Of a stretch of DNA of 43,898 bases, positions 1 to 7,738 are shown one piece after another. The stretch covers positions 1-43,898 of the forward strand of contig JAMPDA010000016.1 of NCBI GenBank assembly GCA_023665905.1, given 5' to 3'. How positions within the stretch are numbered: the first letter of the stretch is position 1; every line of letters starts with the position of its first letter. The notes under the pieces were generated by a model that was given only the letters and a program-made list of their open reading frames with translations, was not told where the DNA came from and searched no databases. Made by a program: the position numbers and the translations under genes. The DNA comes from Roseburia sp. (GTDB lineage Bacteria > Bacillota > Clostridia > Christensenellales > Pumilibacteraceae).

Positions 1-134
1 GTAGTGGACCTACTATGAACGAGCTTAACGTAGCAAGAGCCCAAAACAGCCCACTGTCGGGTGTGTTCGGTTGAGGTCGGGTGAATGTAAGTTCTTTAGC
101 ATACAACTCACGCATATTGCGGAGCGAAGCCGTA
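1..134. other. intergenic sequence downstream of rplL
   Basis: This window edge lies downstream of rplL on the minus strand. I see no open frame, no strong hairpin followed by a T run and no repeat unit here, so transcription may continue towards a gene outside the window (rpoB in most Firmicutes, an inference). Confidence 0.4.
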
Positions 135-506
135 TTACTTCAGCTCGACGGTCGCGCCGACGTCTTTGAACTTGTTGGAGATCTCCTCCGCTTCCGCCTT
201 GGAGACGTTTTCCTTGATGGTGGAAGGCGCATTGTCCACAAGCGCTTTCGCTTCGCCGAGGCCGAGCGAGGTGAGCTCGCGAACGACTTTGATAACGGGG
301 ATCTTGTTGGGACCGACTTCCTTGAGCACTACCGTGAACTCGGTCTGCTCTTCCGCCGCCGGAGCGGCCGCGCCGGCTGCCGGAGCGGCAACGGCCATAG
401 CCGCTGCGGAAACACCGAACTTCTCCTCGATCTTCTTAACAAGGTCGTTGAGTTCCATAACCGTCATATGCTCGATCTCGTCGAGAATCTTGTCCAAATC
501 TGCCAT
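135..506 (-). CDS. rplL: 50S ribosomal protein L7/L12
   Basis: The 123-residue product is the L7/L12 stalk protein, which recruits and activates translation GTPases on the large ribosomal subunit. It shows the N-terminal dimerisation helix (residues 1-30), an Ala/Pro-rich hinge (about 35-52) and the conserved C-terminal domain with the [15 protein letters not shown] and [12 protein letters not shown] motifs. The start is fixed by an AGGAG site a few bases upstream. It is the last gene of the rplK-rplA-rplJ-rplL series in this window; rpoB would be expected beyond base 1 but is not visible. Length and sequence are ordinary for the family. Confidence 0.98.
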   Translation of the reverse strand: MADLDKILDEIEHMTVMELNDLVKKIEEKFGVSAAAMAVAAPAAGAAAPAAEEQTEFTVVLKEVGPNKIPVIKVVRELTSLGLGEAKALVDNAPSTIKENVSKAEAEEISNKFKDVGATVELK

Positions 507-559
507 GATATTTTTCTCCTTTTTTGGGATTTTACCCTATATTAATTTTGCAGCGTTGC

Positions 560-590
560 TGCGGTGGTTTGCCGACGGCGTCGGCGGTGA
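560..590 (-). promoter_or_regulatory. small hairpin between rplJ and rplL
   Basis: The rplJ-rplL gap contains a perfect inverted repeat (GCCGAC, three-base loop, GTCGGC) without a following T run. It could be a processing or partial attenuation element that helps set the high L12 to L10 ratio, but this is inference from position only. Confidence 0.3.
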
Positions 591-603
591 ATACAAGACG
601 GTT

Positions 604-1095
604 TTATGCGCCTTGCTTTTTTGCGACTTCGCTGAGCGCTATAGCCAGCGAACGCATAGGGCTTGTGAGCAGTCCGAGGAACTGCGCCAAAAGCACGGGT
701 TTTTCGGGTATGTTCGCGAGCGCTTTTATGCCGTTCTCGTCGAACTTTTTGCCTTCCACTACGCCGCACTTGATCTTTATGGGCGTTTTGCCGCTGTACT
801 CGTTAAGTATGCGGCAGGGCGCGATGGGGTCGTCGCCGCCGAAAGCAGCCGCGGTCGGGCCTTCGAAGTATTCGTCGAAGCCGGTGTTGCCGGTCTGCTC
901 GAAAGCGCGCGACAGGGCGCTGTTCTTTACGACGCGATACTTGACGCCCGCTTCGCGCATCGCCTTACGCATGGCGGTGTCCTGCTCGACGTTTATGCCG
1001 CGATAGTCCACGAGCACAGCCGACGACGAATTTTTGATCGTTTCGACGACTTCCGCAACATATGCTTTACGGTTTTCGAGATTGTTCTTTGACAT
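604..1095 (-). CDS. rplJ: 50S ribosomal protein L10
   Basis: The 163-residue product is L10, which anchors L12 dimers to the ribosome and, in many bacteria, represses its own operon by binding its mRNA leader. Recognisable features are the N-terminal SSAVLVDYRGINVEQ segment, the VVKNSALSRAF motif and the GLLTSPMRSLAIALSEVAKK C-terminal region that leads into the L12-binding helix. GGAGG lies six bases before the ATG. The long leader upstream carries an L10-leader-like structure (separate entry), so feedback regulation is likely. Confidence 0.98.
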   Translation of the reverse strand: MSKNNLENRKAYVAEVVETIKNSSSAVLVDYRGINVEQDTAMRKAMREAGVKYRVVKNSALSRAFEQTGNTGFDEYFEGPTAAAFGGDDPIAPCRILNEYSGKTPIKIKCGVVEGKKFDENGIKALANIPEKPVLLAQFLGLLTSPMRSLAIALSEVAKKQGA

Positions 1096-1119
1096 GTCTA
1101 CCTCCTTGAATATTTCATA

Positions 1120-1245
1120 AACAAAGCGACGCTCTTGCCGAGCGTCGCAAACAATAACGCAAAAATGCGTTTACCGTGCTTCCGCCTCGACAAGTCGGCG
1201 TTTCCGCCGTTTAAGTTTCCGCTTGTGTCTTAGGACGATATATTT
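1120..1245 (-). promoter_or_regulatory. ribosomal protein L10 leader (autoregulatory RNA)
   Basis: The 186-base gap before rplJ contains, in mRNA sense, a segment with the sequence signs of the L10 leader family: a CTAAGACA element, a TTAAAC-GGCGG pair and a TTGTCGAGGCGG stretch. A GC hairpin (GCGACGCTC / GAGCGTCGC) follows at about 1130-1150, just upstream of the rplJ ribosome site. L10(L12)4 binding to such leaders represses rplJL in Bacillus. The assignment is by motif and position, not a covariance search. Confidence 0.7.
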
Positions 1246-1281
1246 TGTTTGGGAACGGCGTTCCGTTCCGAGAGCGAGGCG

Positions 1282-1968
1282 TCAGCCTCTTACGTTGACC
1301 TTGACGCCGGGACCCATTGCGGGGGTTACGAACACGCTTTTGATGTACGTGCCCTTGGCGGCGGCAGGCTTTGCGCGCACTATCGCGTCAATGAGCGTTT
1401 CGAAGTTCTCTTTGAGCTTTTCCGCTCCGAAACTCTTTTTGCCGACGATGCAGTGCACTATAGCCGTCTTGTCCACGCGGTACTCCACCTTACCGGCTTT
1501 GGTATCGGCAATGGCTTTGGCTATATCCTGCGTTATCGTGCCGGACTTCGGATTGGGCATCAATCCGCGCGGTCCGAGTATGCGCGCCACTCTACCGAGC
1601 TGACCCATCATGTCGGGCGAAGTGATCACCACATCGAAGTCGAGATAGTTCTCGTTCTGTATTTTGGCGATTATCTCTTCCGCGCCGACGATGTCCGCGC
1701 CGGCTTTTTGCGCGATGTCCGCCTTGTCGCCCTTGGCGATAACGAGCACGCGCACGCTTTTACCCGTGCCGTGAGGCAAGACCACCGTGCCGCGCACCTG
1801 CTGATCGGCTTGACGGGGGTCTACGCCGAGCTTGATGTGCGCTTCTATTGTTTCGTCGAACTTAGCGGTGGCTATCTCGTCTATCTTGCCGAACGCTTCG
1901 GCTACGTCGTAGACCTTGCCGCGCTCGAGCTTTTCGACGGCGGCTGTATATCTTTTTCCGTGTTTCAT
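1282..1968 (-). CDS. rplA: 50S ribosomal protein L1
   Basis: The 228-residue product is L1, the mobile protuberance protein that binds 23S rRNA near the E site. It has the full-length family layout, including [15 protein letters not shown], the [17 protein letters not shown] motif and the C-terminal [13 protein letters not shown]. The start has GGAGGA upstream, and the gene begins one base after rplK ends, so the two are translationally close. In this operon class L1 can act as a repressor of rplK-rplA; no specific L1 target was searched for here. Confidence 0.98.
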   Translation of the reverse strand: MKHGKRYTAAVEKLERGKVYDVAEAFGKIDEIATAKFDETIEAHIKLGVDPRQADQQVRGTVVLPHGTGKSVRVLVIAKGDKADIAQKAGADIVGAEEIIAKIQNENYLDFDVVITSPDMMGQLGRVARILGPRGLMPNPKSGTITQDIAKAIADTKAGKVEYRVDKTAIVHCIVGKKSFGAEKLKENFETLIDAIVRAKPAAAKGTYIKSVFVTPAMGPGVKVNVRG

Positions 1969-1969
1969 A

Positions 1970-2395
1970 TCAGTCCTCCACCGTTACGCCCATAGAGCGC
2001 GCCGTTCCCATGACCATGGACATCGCCGTTTCGAGCGAGCCCGCGTTGAGATCGACCATTTTTGTCTTTGCTATCTCCTCGACCTGCGCCTTGGTTATTT
2101 TGGCTACCTTGTCGCGGTTGGGCTTTGCGGACGCCGATTCGATGCCCGCCGCCTTTTTGATGAGGACAGCCGCCGGAGGGCTTTTGAGCACGAACGTGAA
2201 CGAACGGTCGGAATAAATGCTCATTACGACGGGAATGATAAGTCCCACTTCGTCCTTGGTGCGCTCGTTGAATTCCTTGACGAATCCGGCGATGTTGATG
2301 CCGTGCGGACCGAGACTCGAACCAACGGGCGGTCCGGGGGTGGCTTTGCCGGCAGGAAGCTGCAATTTGACTACAGCTTGAAGTTTCTTTGCCAT
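1970..2395 (-). CDS. rplK: 50S ribosomal protein L11
   Basis: The 141-residue product is L11, part of the GTPase-associated centre and the factor that senses stalled A sites for RelA-type enzymes. It contains the proline-rich [25 protein letters not shown]-terminal motif in full and the C-terminal RNA-binding domain ending in [18 protein letters not shown] precedes the ATG. It sits 95 bases downstream of nusG and one base upstream of rplA. Confidence 0.98.
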   Translation of the reverse strand: MAKKLQAVVKLQLPAGKATPGPPVGSSLGPHGINIAGFVKEFNERTKDEVGLIIPVVMSIYSDRSFTFVLKSPPAAVLIKKAAGIESASAKPNRDKVAKITKAQVEEIAKTKMVDLNAGSLETAMSMVMGTARSMGVTVED

Positions 2396-2489
2396 TTTGT
2401 TTCTCCTTGTAAAATTTATTTACAATCGCGGTACAGTCGAGATATACGTCTCTCCCGAATTGATTGTCGATGTTATTGCTCGAGGTATG

Positions 2490-3026
2490 TTATAAGTCGA
2501 TCTTCTCGAGCTGGTAAGTATCGAGCTCGGCAGGCGTGAGCCGTCCGAACATGTTGATATCCACCGAGCACTTGCCAGTAGTGGCGTTTATGCTCTTTAT
2601 CTCGCCCGTCATGTCGGTGAGCGGGCCGTTGACGACGCGAATGGTGTCGCCGACCGCAAGATCGGTCTTTACAGTCACCTTTTCGAGCTGCATGCGGCGT
2701 ATTTCCTCGTCGGTCAGCGGCGTGGGTTTGCCCTGAGGCCCGACAAAGCCCGTAACTCCGCGCGTGCCCGTTATAAGGTGCCACATGTCGCGAGTGTATA
2801 CCATTTTGACGAGCACGTACGACGGGAACATCCGTCTGTGAACTATCTTGCGCTTGCCGTTCTTTTCCTCTACGATATCCTCCATGGGGATACGTATGTC
2901 GATAAGGCGATCTTCTATATTGTTCTTTTGGAACGACGTTTCGAGGTTGACTTTTACGAGGTTTTCATAACCGGAATAGGTATGAAGTATAAACCACTGC
3001 GCTTCGGGCAGATCCGTGTTTGTCAT
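2490..3026 (-). CDS. nusG: transcription elongation/antitermination factor NusG
   Basis: The 178-residue product has the NusG N-terminal NGN domain (WFILHTYSGYENLVKVNLE, then FPSYVLVKM and WHLITGTRGVTGFVGP) and a C-terminal KOW domain (VGDTIRVVNGPLTDMTGEI). It binds RNA polymerase and couples to NusA, Rho or ribosomal protein S10. I chose the ATG at 3026 because it has GGAGGAGGG upstream, overlaps the secE stop in an ATGA arrangement and starts at the family position; a frame running upstream to 3155 would only extend into secE. Confidence 0.97.
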   Translation of the reverse strand: MTNTDLPEAQWFILHTYSGYENLVKVNLETSFQKNNIEDRLIDIRIPMEDIVEEKNGKRKIVHRRMFPSYVLVKMVYTRDMWHLITGTRGVTGFVGPQGKPTPLTDEEIRRMQLEKVTVKTDLAVGDTIRVVNGPLTDMTGEIKSINATTGKCSVDINMFGRLTPAELDTYQLEKIDL

Positions 3027-3316
3027 AACAACCCTCCTCCGCGTGCCGAAAGCGCGGCAAACGCCGTAACGCCCTCGGTCGAAAGACCGCTTATCAAATA
3101 GTCGTAAAGAAGACCGAACAGTGAATCGAACGCTATCATGACGAGCAGAAAACACACCGTTACAAACAGCACGACGCCCGTCTGCTTAAGCACCTTGGAA
3201 AAGGACGGCCAAGTGACTTTTTTGAGTTCGGAAAAAAAGTCCTTGAACCAGCGGCGCACTTTGCCGGGCTCTTTGTTCTTCTTCTCCTTTTTTTCTTTGA
3301 CCTTTTCGTCCGCCAT
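3023..3316 (-). CDS. secE: preprotein translocase subunit SecE
   Basis: The 97-residue product is the single-spanning SecE subunit that clamps SecY in the translocon. A lysine-rich cytosolic tail (1-25) precedes the amphipathic RRWFKDFFSELKKVTWPSF segment, the family hallmark, and one membrane helix (about 45-75). The C-terminal 20 residues, which are Gly/Ala/Ser-rich, are an extension relative to minimal SecE. The ATG overlaps the rpmG stop (TAATG) and the TGA overlaps the nusG start, so rpmG-secE-nusG are translationally coupled. Confidence 0.96.
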   Translation of the reverse strand: MADEKVKEKKEKKNKEPGKVRRWFKDFFSELKKVTWPSFSKVLKQTGVVLFVTVCFLLVMIAFDSLFGLLYDYLISGLSTEGVTAFAALSARGGGLL

Positions 3317-3474
3317 TATTTGGTTTCCTTGTGAACGGTACGTTTTTTGCAGAAACGGCAGTACTTTTTAAGCTCGATCCTGTCGGGATCGTTCTTTTTG
3401 TTCTTCGTGGTGTCGTAATTACGCTGTTTACACTCGGTACATTCGAGCGTGATCCGCACGTTTTTAGGTTCCAT
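3316..3474 (-). CDS. rpmG: 50S ribosomal protein L33, zinc-binding type
   Basis: The 52-residue product is L33. Two CxxC pairs (ECTECK and YCRFCKK) mark it as the zinc-coordinating form, and [20 protein letters not shown] is the conserved beginning. The ATG at 3474 has GGAGG six bases upstream; a longer frame to 3525 reads through the leader hairpin and is rejected. Position before secE-nusG is standard in Firmicutes. Confidence 0.97.
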   Translation of the reverse strand: MEPKNVRITLECTECKQRNYDTTKNKKNDPDRIELKKYCRFCKKRTVHKETK

Positions 3475-3492
3475 ATCAACCTCCGAAAGCAA

Positions 3493-3520
3493 GCTAAATA
3501 AAACACCGCCTAAACGGTGC
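3493..3520 (-). terminator. attenuator-like hairpin in the rpmG leader
   Basis: In mRNA sense a five-base-pair stem (CACCG, six-base loop, CGGTG) is followed directly by TTTTATTT and then, 20 bases on, by the rpmG ribosome site. It has intrinsic-terminator form but lies between the probable promoter (3527-3556) and rpmG, so it could attenuate the ribosomal operon or mark the end of readthrough from the upstream gene. Confidence 0.5.
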
Positions 3521-3526
3521 TTCATT

Positions 3527-3556
3527 ATGTTATCACACTTAATTATAGCTTGTCAA
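3527..3556 (-). promoter_or_regulatory. probable promoter of rpmG-secE-nusG
   Basis: A consensus TTGACA (3551-3556) is followed after 18 bases by TAACAT (3527-3532), a four-of-six match to the -10 consensus. It is in the only non-coding gap before rpmG. Confidence 0.5.
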
Positions 3557-3645
3557 GCGTTTTTCCGACTTAACTATTATAATTTTGCAATTTTTTGCGC
3601 GCGGGAGCGGAAAGCGTCCGACTTTCGGCGCGCTTACGGCAAGAC

Positions 3646-5241
3646 TTATGCGTCGTCTGTATCGTCGTCCGTCGTTTCGCCGTTTATCTGCTCCTCCGTC
3701 GGAATGTCTGCGGAAGTGCGAAGCCCGACGAACTGCGGCTCCATGCCCTCGGCGCCGTCTACTTTGTAGAAAAACGCATAGGCGTCCGCCCACTCGTCCA
3801 CTTGTGCGAAGTAGGTAAAGTAGCCTGCCGCGTAGTCGCAGCTTATGCCGGCGGACGTCGTACCTGTGGCAAGCTGTTTCGCCTCGCCGTAATTATCCAT
3901 ATTTTTATACAGCGGAACGCGGTAGTAATCTGAATCGGAACCCGCGAAATAGAGATAGTTGTTTTGAATGAACTTGGGCGTGCCCGTGCTGTTACAAAGC
4001 ACACGCATAGTTCCGTTCTTTTCGTACAGCTCGATCTCGCTGTCGGTCACGCCTATCATGTATACTTCGTTGGACAGTATGTCGGGACGGAATACGTACG
4101 TCGATGTTATGTCGCTCGACACCGTCTTTGAAAACTGACCGGATATGTGCGTCGTCTTACTGCCGGCGGGGAGCGCTTCCTGCTCCGCGGCGTAGTCCGT
4201 CGAATACAGCATGAGCTGGTCGTGGAGATTGGTGTACGCCATTACGGTGTCGCCCACCGTGTTGGTCGTGCGGTAGAAGAACATGCCGTCGCGCACGCCC
4301 TCTATCGTTTCCGTCTTGTTCGCCATAGACACCACAAAGGTTTCCGCGCCGTCGGGACGCATTGCCTCGATGACCGTGCCCGTACGCTGAACGTCGTCGT
4401 CCGTCCGCTCGCGCACGTAGTAGATGAAGTCCTCTACTGTATTGTTGCTTATGCCCTCGTAATAGGTGTCGCGAACGGGAAAGTACACGCTCGTCGCATT
4501 CACCTCGAACCGCACGGGGTCGTCGGCTTTTGCCTTGCGCGTGTTTATGCGGACGGAAACGATGTCCGTGTCCTCGCGCACGACGAGGTACACCGCGCCG
4601 CCGTATTTATAGAACGCGTACTCGGACGCGGAGGTATCCACACCCTCGCCCGTAGTGTACAGCTTGCTCGGCTCTCCGCCCGACAGCGGCATCATAAAGA
4701 AGTCGGTGCGCGTCGTCTGCACCGTACCCGTCGAACTCTTTAAGTTGTTGGGCGATGCGAAGTACACGTAGTTGTCGTAAATGAATATTCCGCCGCGCTC
4801 GTAGCTTGCCGTTCCCACCGTTTTGGGCGCTATCTTGGTTACATCTACTATATTGATGGGCTCGCCGTAGTAGTCCTCGCCTGCGGTGTATTTAAATTCC
4901 AAGCCGTTACTGTCCGGCGCGGTCCTAAAGCGCACGAGCGACTGCGCGTCGGTGTATTTTTCGCCGTTGAACTCGGCGCGATAGAGCGCGCCTTTGACTA
5001 CGTCGTTCCACACGTTTGCGCTGCCGTTGGAGTCGTCGTAACCGCGCGTGCCGTTGATAAAGTACAGATAATTGCCGTAGGCGACGGCGGAGCCGCCCTG
5101 GCTCGTGACCGCGTACGACGTATCCTGCGCGTCAAACGATATTTTGCCGTAGTGATCGCCCGAGCATGCCGAAAGCGCCGTCGGTGTGACGGCGAGCACG
5201 GCTGCGACTGCGATCGAAGTGGCGATGGTTTTTCTTTTCAT
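3646..5241 (-). CDS. secreted lipoprotein, probable DUF5050-like beta-propeller
   Basis: The 531-residue product starts with a lipoprotein signal: a KRK n-region, a hydrophobic stretch to residue 20 and the lipobox LSAC with Cys26 as the lipidated residue. The mature part is rich in recurring blocks of the form YxxxNxLYF (YGNYLYFINGT, YDNYVYFASPN, IQNNYLYFAGSD), spaced like blades of the DUF5050/WD40-like propeller found in many Clostridia surface proteins. The tail is very acidic (TTDDDTDDA). It is likely anchored outside the membrane; ligand unknown. Upstream is a TATAAT box and a CGGAG site before the ATG. It stands alone between rpmG and the GH2-like gene. The propeller call is by motif only. 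Confidence 0.75.
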   Translation of the reverse strand: MKRKTIATSIAVAAVLAVTPTALSACSGDHYGKISFDAQDTSYAVTSQGGSAVAYGNYLYFINGTRGYDDSNGSANVWNDVVKGALYRAEFNGEKYTDAQSLVRFRTAPDSNGLEFKYTAGEDYYGEPINIVDVTKIAPKTVGTASYERGGIFIYDNYVYFASPNNLKSSTGTVQTTRTDFFMMPLSGGEPSKLYTTGEGVDTSASEYAFYKYGGAVYLVVREDTDIVSVRINTRKAKADDPVRFEVNATSVYFPVRDTYYEGISNNTVEDFIYYVRERTDDDVQRTGTVIEAMRPDGAETFVVSMANKTETIEGVRDGMFFYRTTNTVGDTVMAYTNLHDQLMLYSTDYAAEQEALPAGSKTTHISGQFSKTVSSDITSTYVFRPDILSNEVYMIGVTDSEIELYEKNGTMRVLCNSTGTPKFIQNNYLYFAGSDSDYYRVPLYKNMDNYGEAKQLATGTTSAGISCDYAAGYFTYFAQVDEWADAYAFFYKVDGAEGMEPQFVGLRTSADIPTEEQINGETTDDDTDDA

Positions 5242-5285
5242 ATTTTCTCCGAATAAGATTATAACCGAATGTTGAATAAATATCC

Positions 5286-5301
5286 GCCGCTCATTTGCGG
5301 C
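5286..5301 (-). terminator. possible terminator after the GH2-like gene
   Basis: A GCCGC / GCGGC stem with a six-base loop sits 14 bases after the stop, followed in mRNA sense by GGATATTTATT. The T run is poor, so termination is uncertain. Confidence 0.35.
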
Positions 5302-5314
5302 TACAACAAGCGCG

Positions 5315-7564
5315 TCAGTCCTTCACCTTAAAGGATATCTTGGACGACAACAGCCCGTCGCCGGTAATTTTGACTACCGCTTTACCGAGCTCCTCGGGCT
5401 TTATGACAGCCAGCGCGCGACCGCCGTAAGCCGGACACGTGTCGAACGAATTTTTGCGCAGCATCGGGTCGGCGTTTATAAAGTTGATAAGCTTTGCGCC
5501 CGTGACCGTCGCGGTGAGCGAGCGCATGGCGTACGGCACGATTTCGCCGTCGCGGTCGCACACGTCCACATACACAAAGCCGACGTCGCCGCGCGCGAGC
5601 GACAAGTTTTTGTCGTAAGCGGAAAGGCGTATCGATTTGGGCGAGCCTGCGGACTTGAGCCGCGAGCGCGCACATTCCACGCCCTTGAAATATCCGACGG
5701 CTTCGAGCGTGCCGGGATAGTATTCCGTCTTGAACGTCGCCATGTGCTTGTTTATCTTGCCTGCGAGCTTTCTGCCCACAATGCGGCCGTTTAGGTACAG
5801 CGCGACTACGTCGCCCGACGTGTACACGCGCACGGTCACGGTCTGACCGAGATGACGCGGCCAGTTCCACATATGAACGGGTTCTTCGGTATCGGGATCG
5901 AGCACCGTGATGTAAGCCACGTTGCGCGCGCCGAGGAGTATGCGCTTATACACGCTCTGCGGCTTCTCGTCGCAGATAGCGTCGAAATCGCCGAGCGTGC
6001 ACACCTGCTCGTTGAGCTTGCCGCCGCCGGGATAGTCTATTCCGCACTCGTTGAAGTCGCCTATTACTCTGTTGTTCTTTTCCGTTTCTTCGAGGCTTTC
6101 GAACGCGCGGTCCGCGCTCGTGCGCGCGCCGACTATAAGCCTGTCGCGCTTGAGCTTTTCCGTAGAATACAGCGGATAGAGATAGTTGAAGCCGCAAACG
6201 TCCACAGCGTCGAAAACACCGGACGTGAGCGTGTCGAACAGTCCCCTTTCGCGCCCTATGTTTACGGCTTCCGCATCGGACGCGGGGAGCTTACTCACTC
6301 CCACTTCCTCGAGCTCCTTTGCCGTGGGCACGAACTCGCGTGCCGATACAGTCAAAGGCCGCGTGCCGTCGAGCGAGCGCACGATATCCGCAATGCGACG
6401 GATCGCCGCGTGCCCGTCGTGGCGGTCATAGCACTCGGGTACGTCGTCGGCTATGCCGTACATGACTACGGACGGGTGGTTCCTGAGAGCGAGCACTGCG
6501 GAACGCGCCGTCGCCTCGCCGCCGTCGAAGAATATATGTCCGTCGAGCGGCGCTTTGCCCTCGTACATTTGCGCGAAAATATCGACAAAGGCGTACATGC
6601 CGGTGTCGTCGCAGGCGTCGAGCGCCGCGTCCGTAGGGCACTCCACATAGTGAACGGCGTTATAGCCCGCGCTGCGCAAAGCTTCCAAGCGCCGACGCTC
6701 GTTGGCGTAGTTTGCAACTCCGCCGAGCGCCGCGTCCGCATGGGAAAGGTACGCGCCCAAAAGCTGCGTGTGCTTGTTGTTGATATACAGTCCGCGGACG
6801 CTGTTGAGCGCGCGCGAAACAATGCCGAACCGCACGGACGCGCACTTTTCCGTTCCGTCCGCGGCGATCACTTTGGCAGTCATGGAATACATATACGGGT
6901 CGGAGGGCGTCCACTCGTATGCTTTGTTTATGCGCACGCGGACGCTGTACGTCTTGGTCTGCCCTGCGCGCATAAATATCTTGCGCTGTTTTTTGCCGGC
7001 GCGCTTGCCGCGAGCGTTTGTCGCCGTGCAATCGAGCACGAACTTCGACGCACTGCCGCCGTTTGTAAGCGCCAGCTCCACGTCGGCATAGGTCTTGTCC
7101 CCCACGTTCTCCGTCTTTACGAACAGCGAGCCGCCGACGATATCCAGATCGTCGAACACCGAGAGTTTAACTCCGCCGCCGATGCCGAGACCGGTGTATT
7201 TGTCGCTCATGCCGGGCGCGGATATCATGTCCAGCTTGAGCGTATTTTTTGTTCCGCACAGCTTGTCCGTCAGATCGAACGACTGCGGAGCGTATCCGCG
7301 CAAAGCACCGATCTTTTCCCCGTTGAGATACACATCGCCTATTCCGCAGGCGCCGCCGATCTCGAGCGCCGCCTTTCCGCGTGCTACGCGCGGCAATGTT
7401 TTTACGAATACGGCGCGCCGCGCGGGGAAATATCCGTTAAGTTCTCCCATGCCGCACGAAAGATCCCTCGCCGAACCGACCAGAACATCATACGGCAGAT
7501 CGCACGTAAGCTCGTCGTCATTCGTAAATAAATTCCAACTTGCATTAAGATCGATAATTTTCAT
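5315..7564 (-). CDS. glycoside hydrolase family 2-like protein without catalytic glutamates
   Basis: The 749-residue product has the GH2 beta-galactosidase layout: an N-terminal jelly-roll sugar-binding domain (about 1-140), an Ig-like domain (145-250), a TIM barrel (about 255-530), then DUF4982-type (WNWPRHLGQTVTVRVYTSGD, LYLNGRIVG) and Ig-like C-terminal domains. Two catalytic sites look lost. The RNHPSVVMYGIADDVPE block (361-377) has Asp373-Asp374 where active enzymes have Asn-Glu (acid/base), and LIVGARTS (476-483) has Arg481 where the nucleophile Glu of GSET is expected. The sugar-binding RxxHxP becomes HYVECP. No signal peptide is seen, so it is probably cytosolic. The ATG at 7564 is chosen because a promoter places transcription start on it; a TTG at 7603 lies inside that promoter. 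It is probably a pseudoenzyme, or a very divergent enzyme. Confidence 0.85.
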   Translation of the reverse strand: MKIIDLNASWNLFTNDDELTCDLPYDVLVGSARDLSCGMGELNGYFPARRAVFVKTLPRVARGKAALEIGGACGIGDVYLNGEKIGALRGYAPQSFDLTDKLCGTKNTLKLDMISAPGMSDKYTGLGIGGGVKLSVFDDLDIVGGSLFVKTENVGDKTYADVELALTNGGSASKFVLDCTATNARGKRAGKKQRKIFMRAGQTKTYSVRVRINKAYEWTPSDPYMYSMTAKVIAADGTEKCASVRFGIVSRALNSVRGLYINNKHTQLLGAYLSHADAALGGVANYANERRRLEALRSAGYNAVHYVECPTDAALDACDDTGMYAFVDIFAQMYEGKAPLDGHIFFDGGEATARSAVLALRNHPSVVMYGIADDVPECYDRHDGHAAIRRIADIVRSLDGTRPLTVSAREFVPTAKELEEVGVSKLPASDAEAVNIGRERGLFDTLTSGVFDAVDVCGFNYLYPLYSTEKLKRDRLIVGARTSADRAFESLEETEKNNRVIGDFNECGIDYPGGGKLNEQVCTLGDFDAICDEKPQSVYKRILLGARNVAYITVLDPDTEEPVHMWNWPRHLGQTVTVRVYTSGDVVALYLNGRIVGRKLAGKINKHMATFKTEYYPGTLEAVGYFKGVECARSRLKSAGSPKSIRLSAYDKNLSLARGDVGFVYVDVCDRDGEIVPYAMRSLTATVTGAKLINFINADPMLRKNSFDTCPAYGGRALAVIKPEELGKAVVKITGDGLLSSKISFKVKD

Positions 7565-7599
7565 ATTGTCAGTATAACAATTTAACAGTCCGATTGCAA
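7564..7599 (-). promoter_or_regulatory. leaderless promoter of the GH2-like gene
   Basis: TTGCAA (7594-7599), 17 bases, TATACT (7571-7576), then six bases (GACAAT) to the ATG at 7564. The expected start point is the A of the ATG, and no ribosome site precedes it. Confidence 0.75.
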
Positions 7600-7738
7600 G
7601 CAAATTAAAGCGTTTTTTCGATTTAGCGATATTAAAAAATCAAAAAAACACCGTTTTTCGGAAATTTTGCGTCCAAAACCGCAAAGGCCGTCTTTTCGCT
7701 CCCGCAATACCGCTCGCCGCGGCGAAAAAGCTCCGCCG

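Noticed and set aside
5852..7531. 559-codon open frame opposite the GH2-like gene
   Set aside because: Same kind of antisense shadow, with Arg/Ala/Val-rich composition and no domain.
7564..7603. TTG start at 7603 for the GH2-like gene
   Set aside because: It lies inside the -35 to -10 region of the promoter that puts transcription start on the ATG at 7564.
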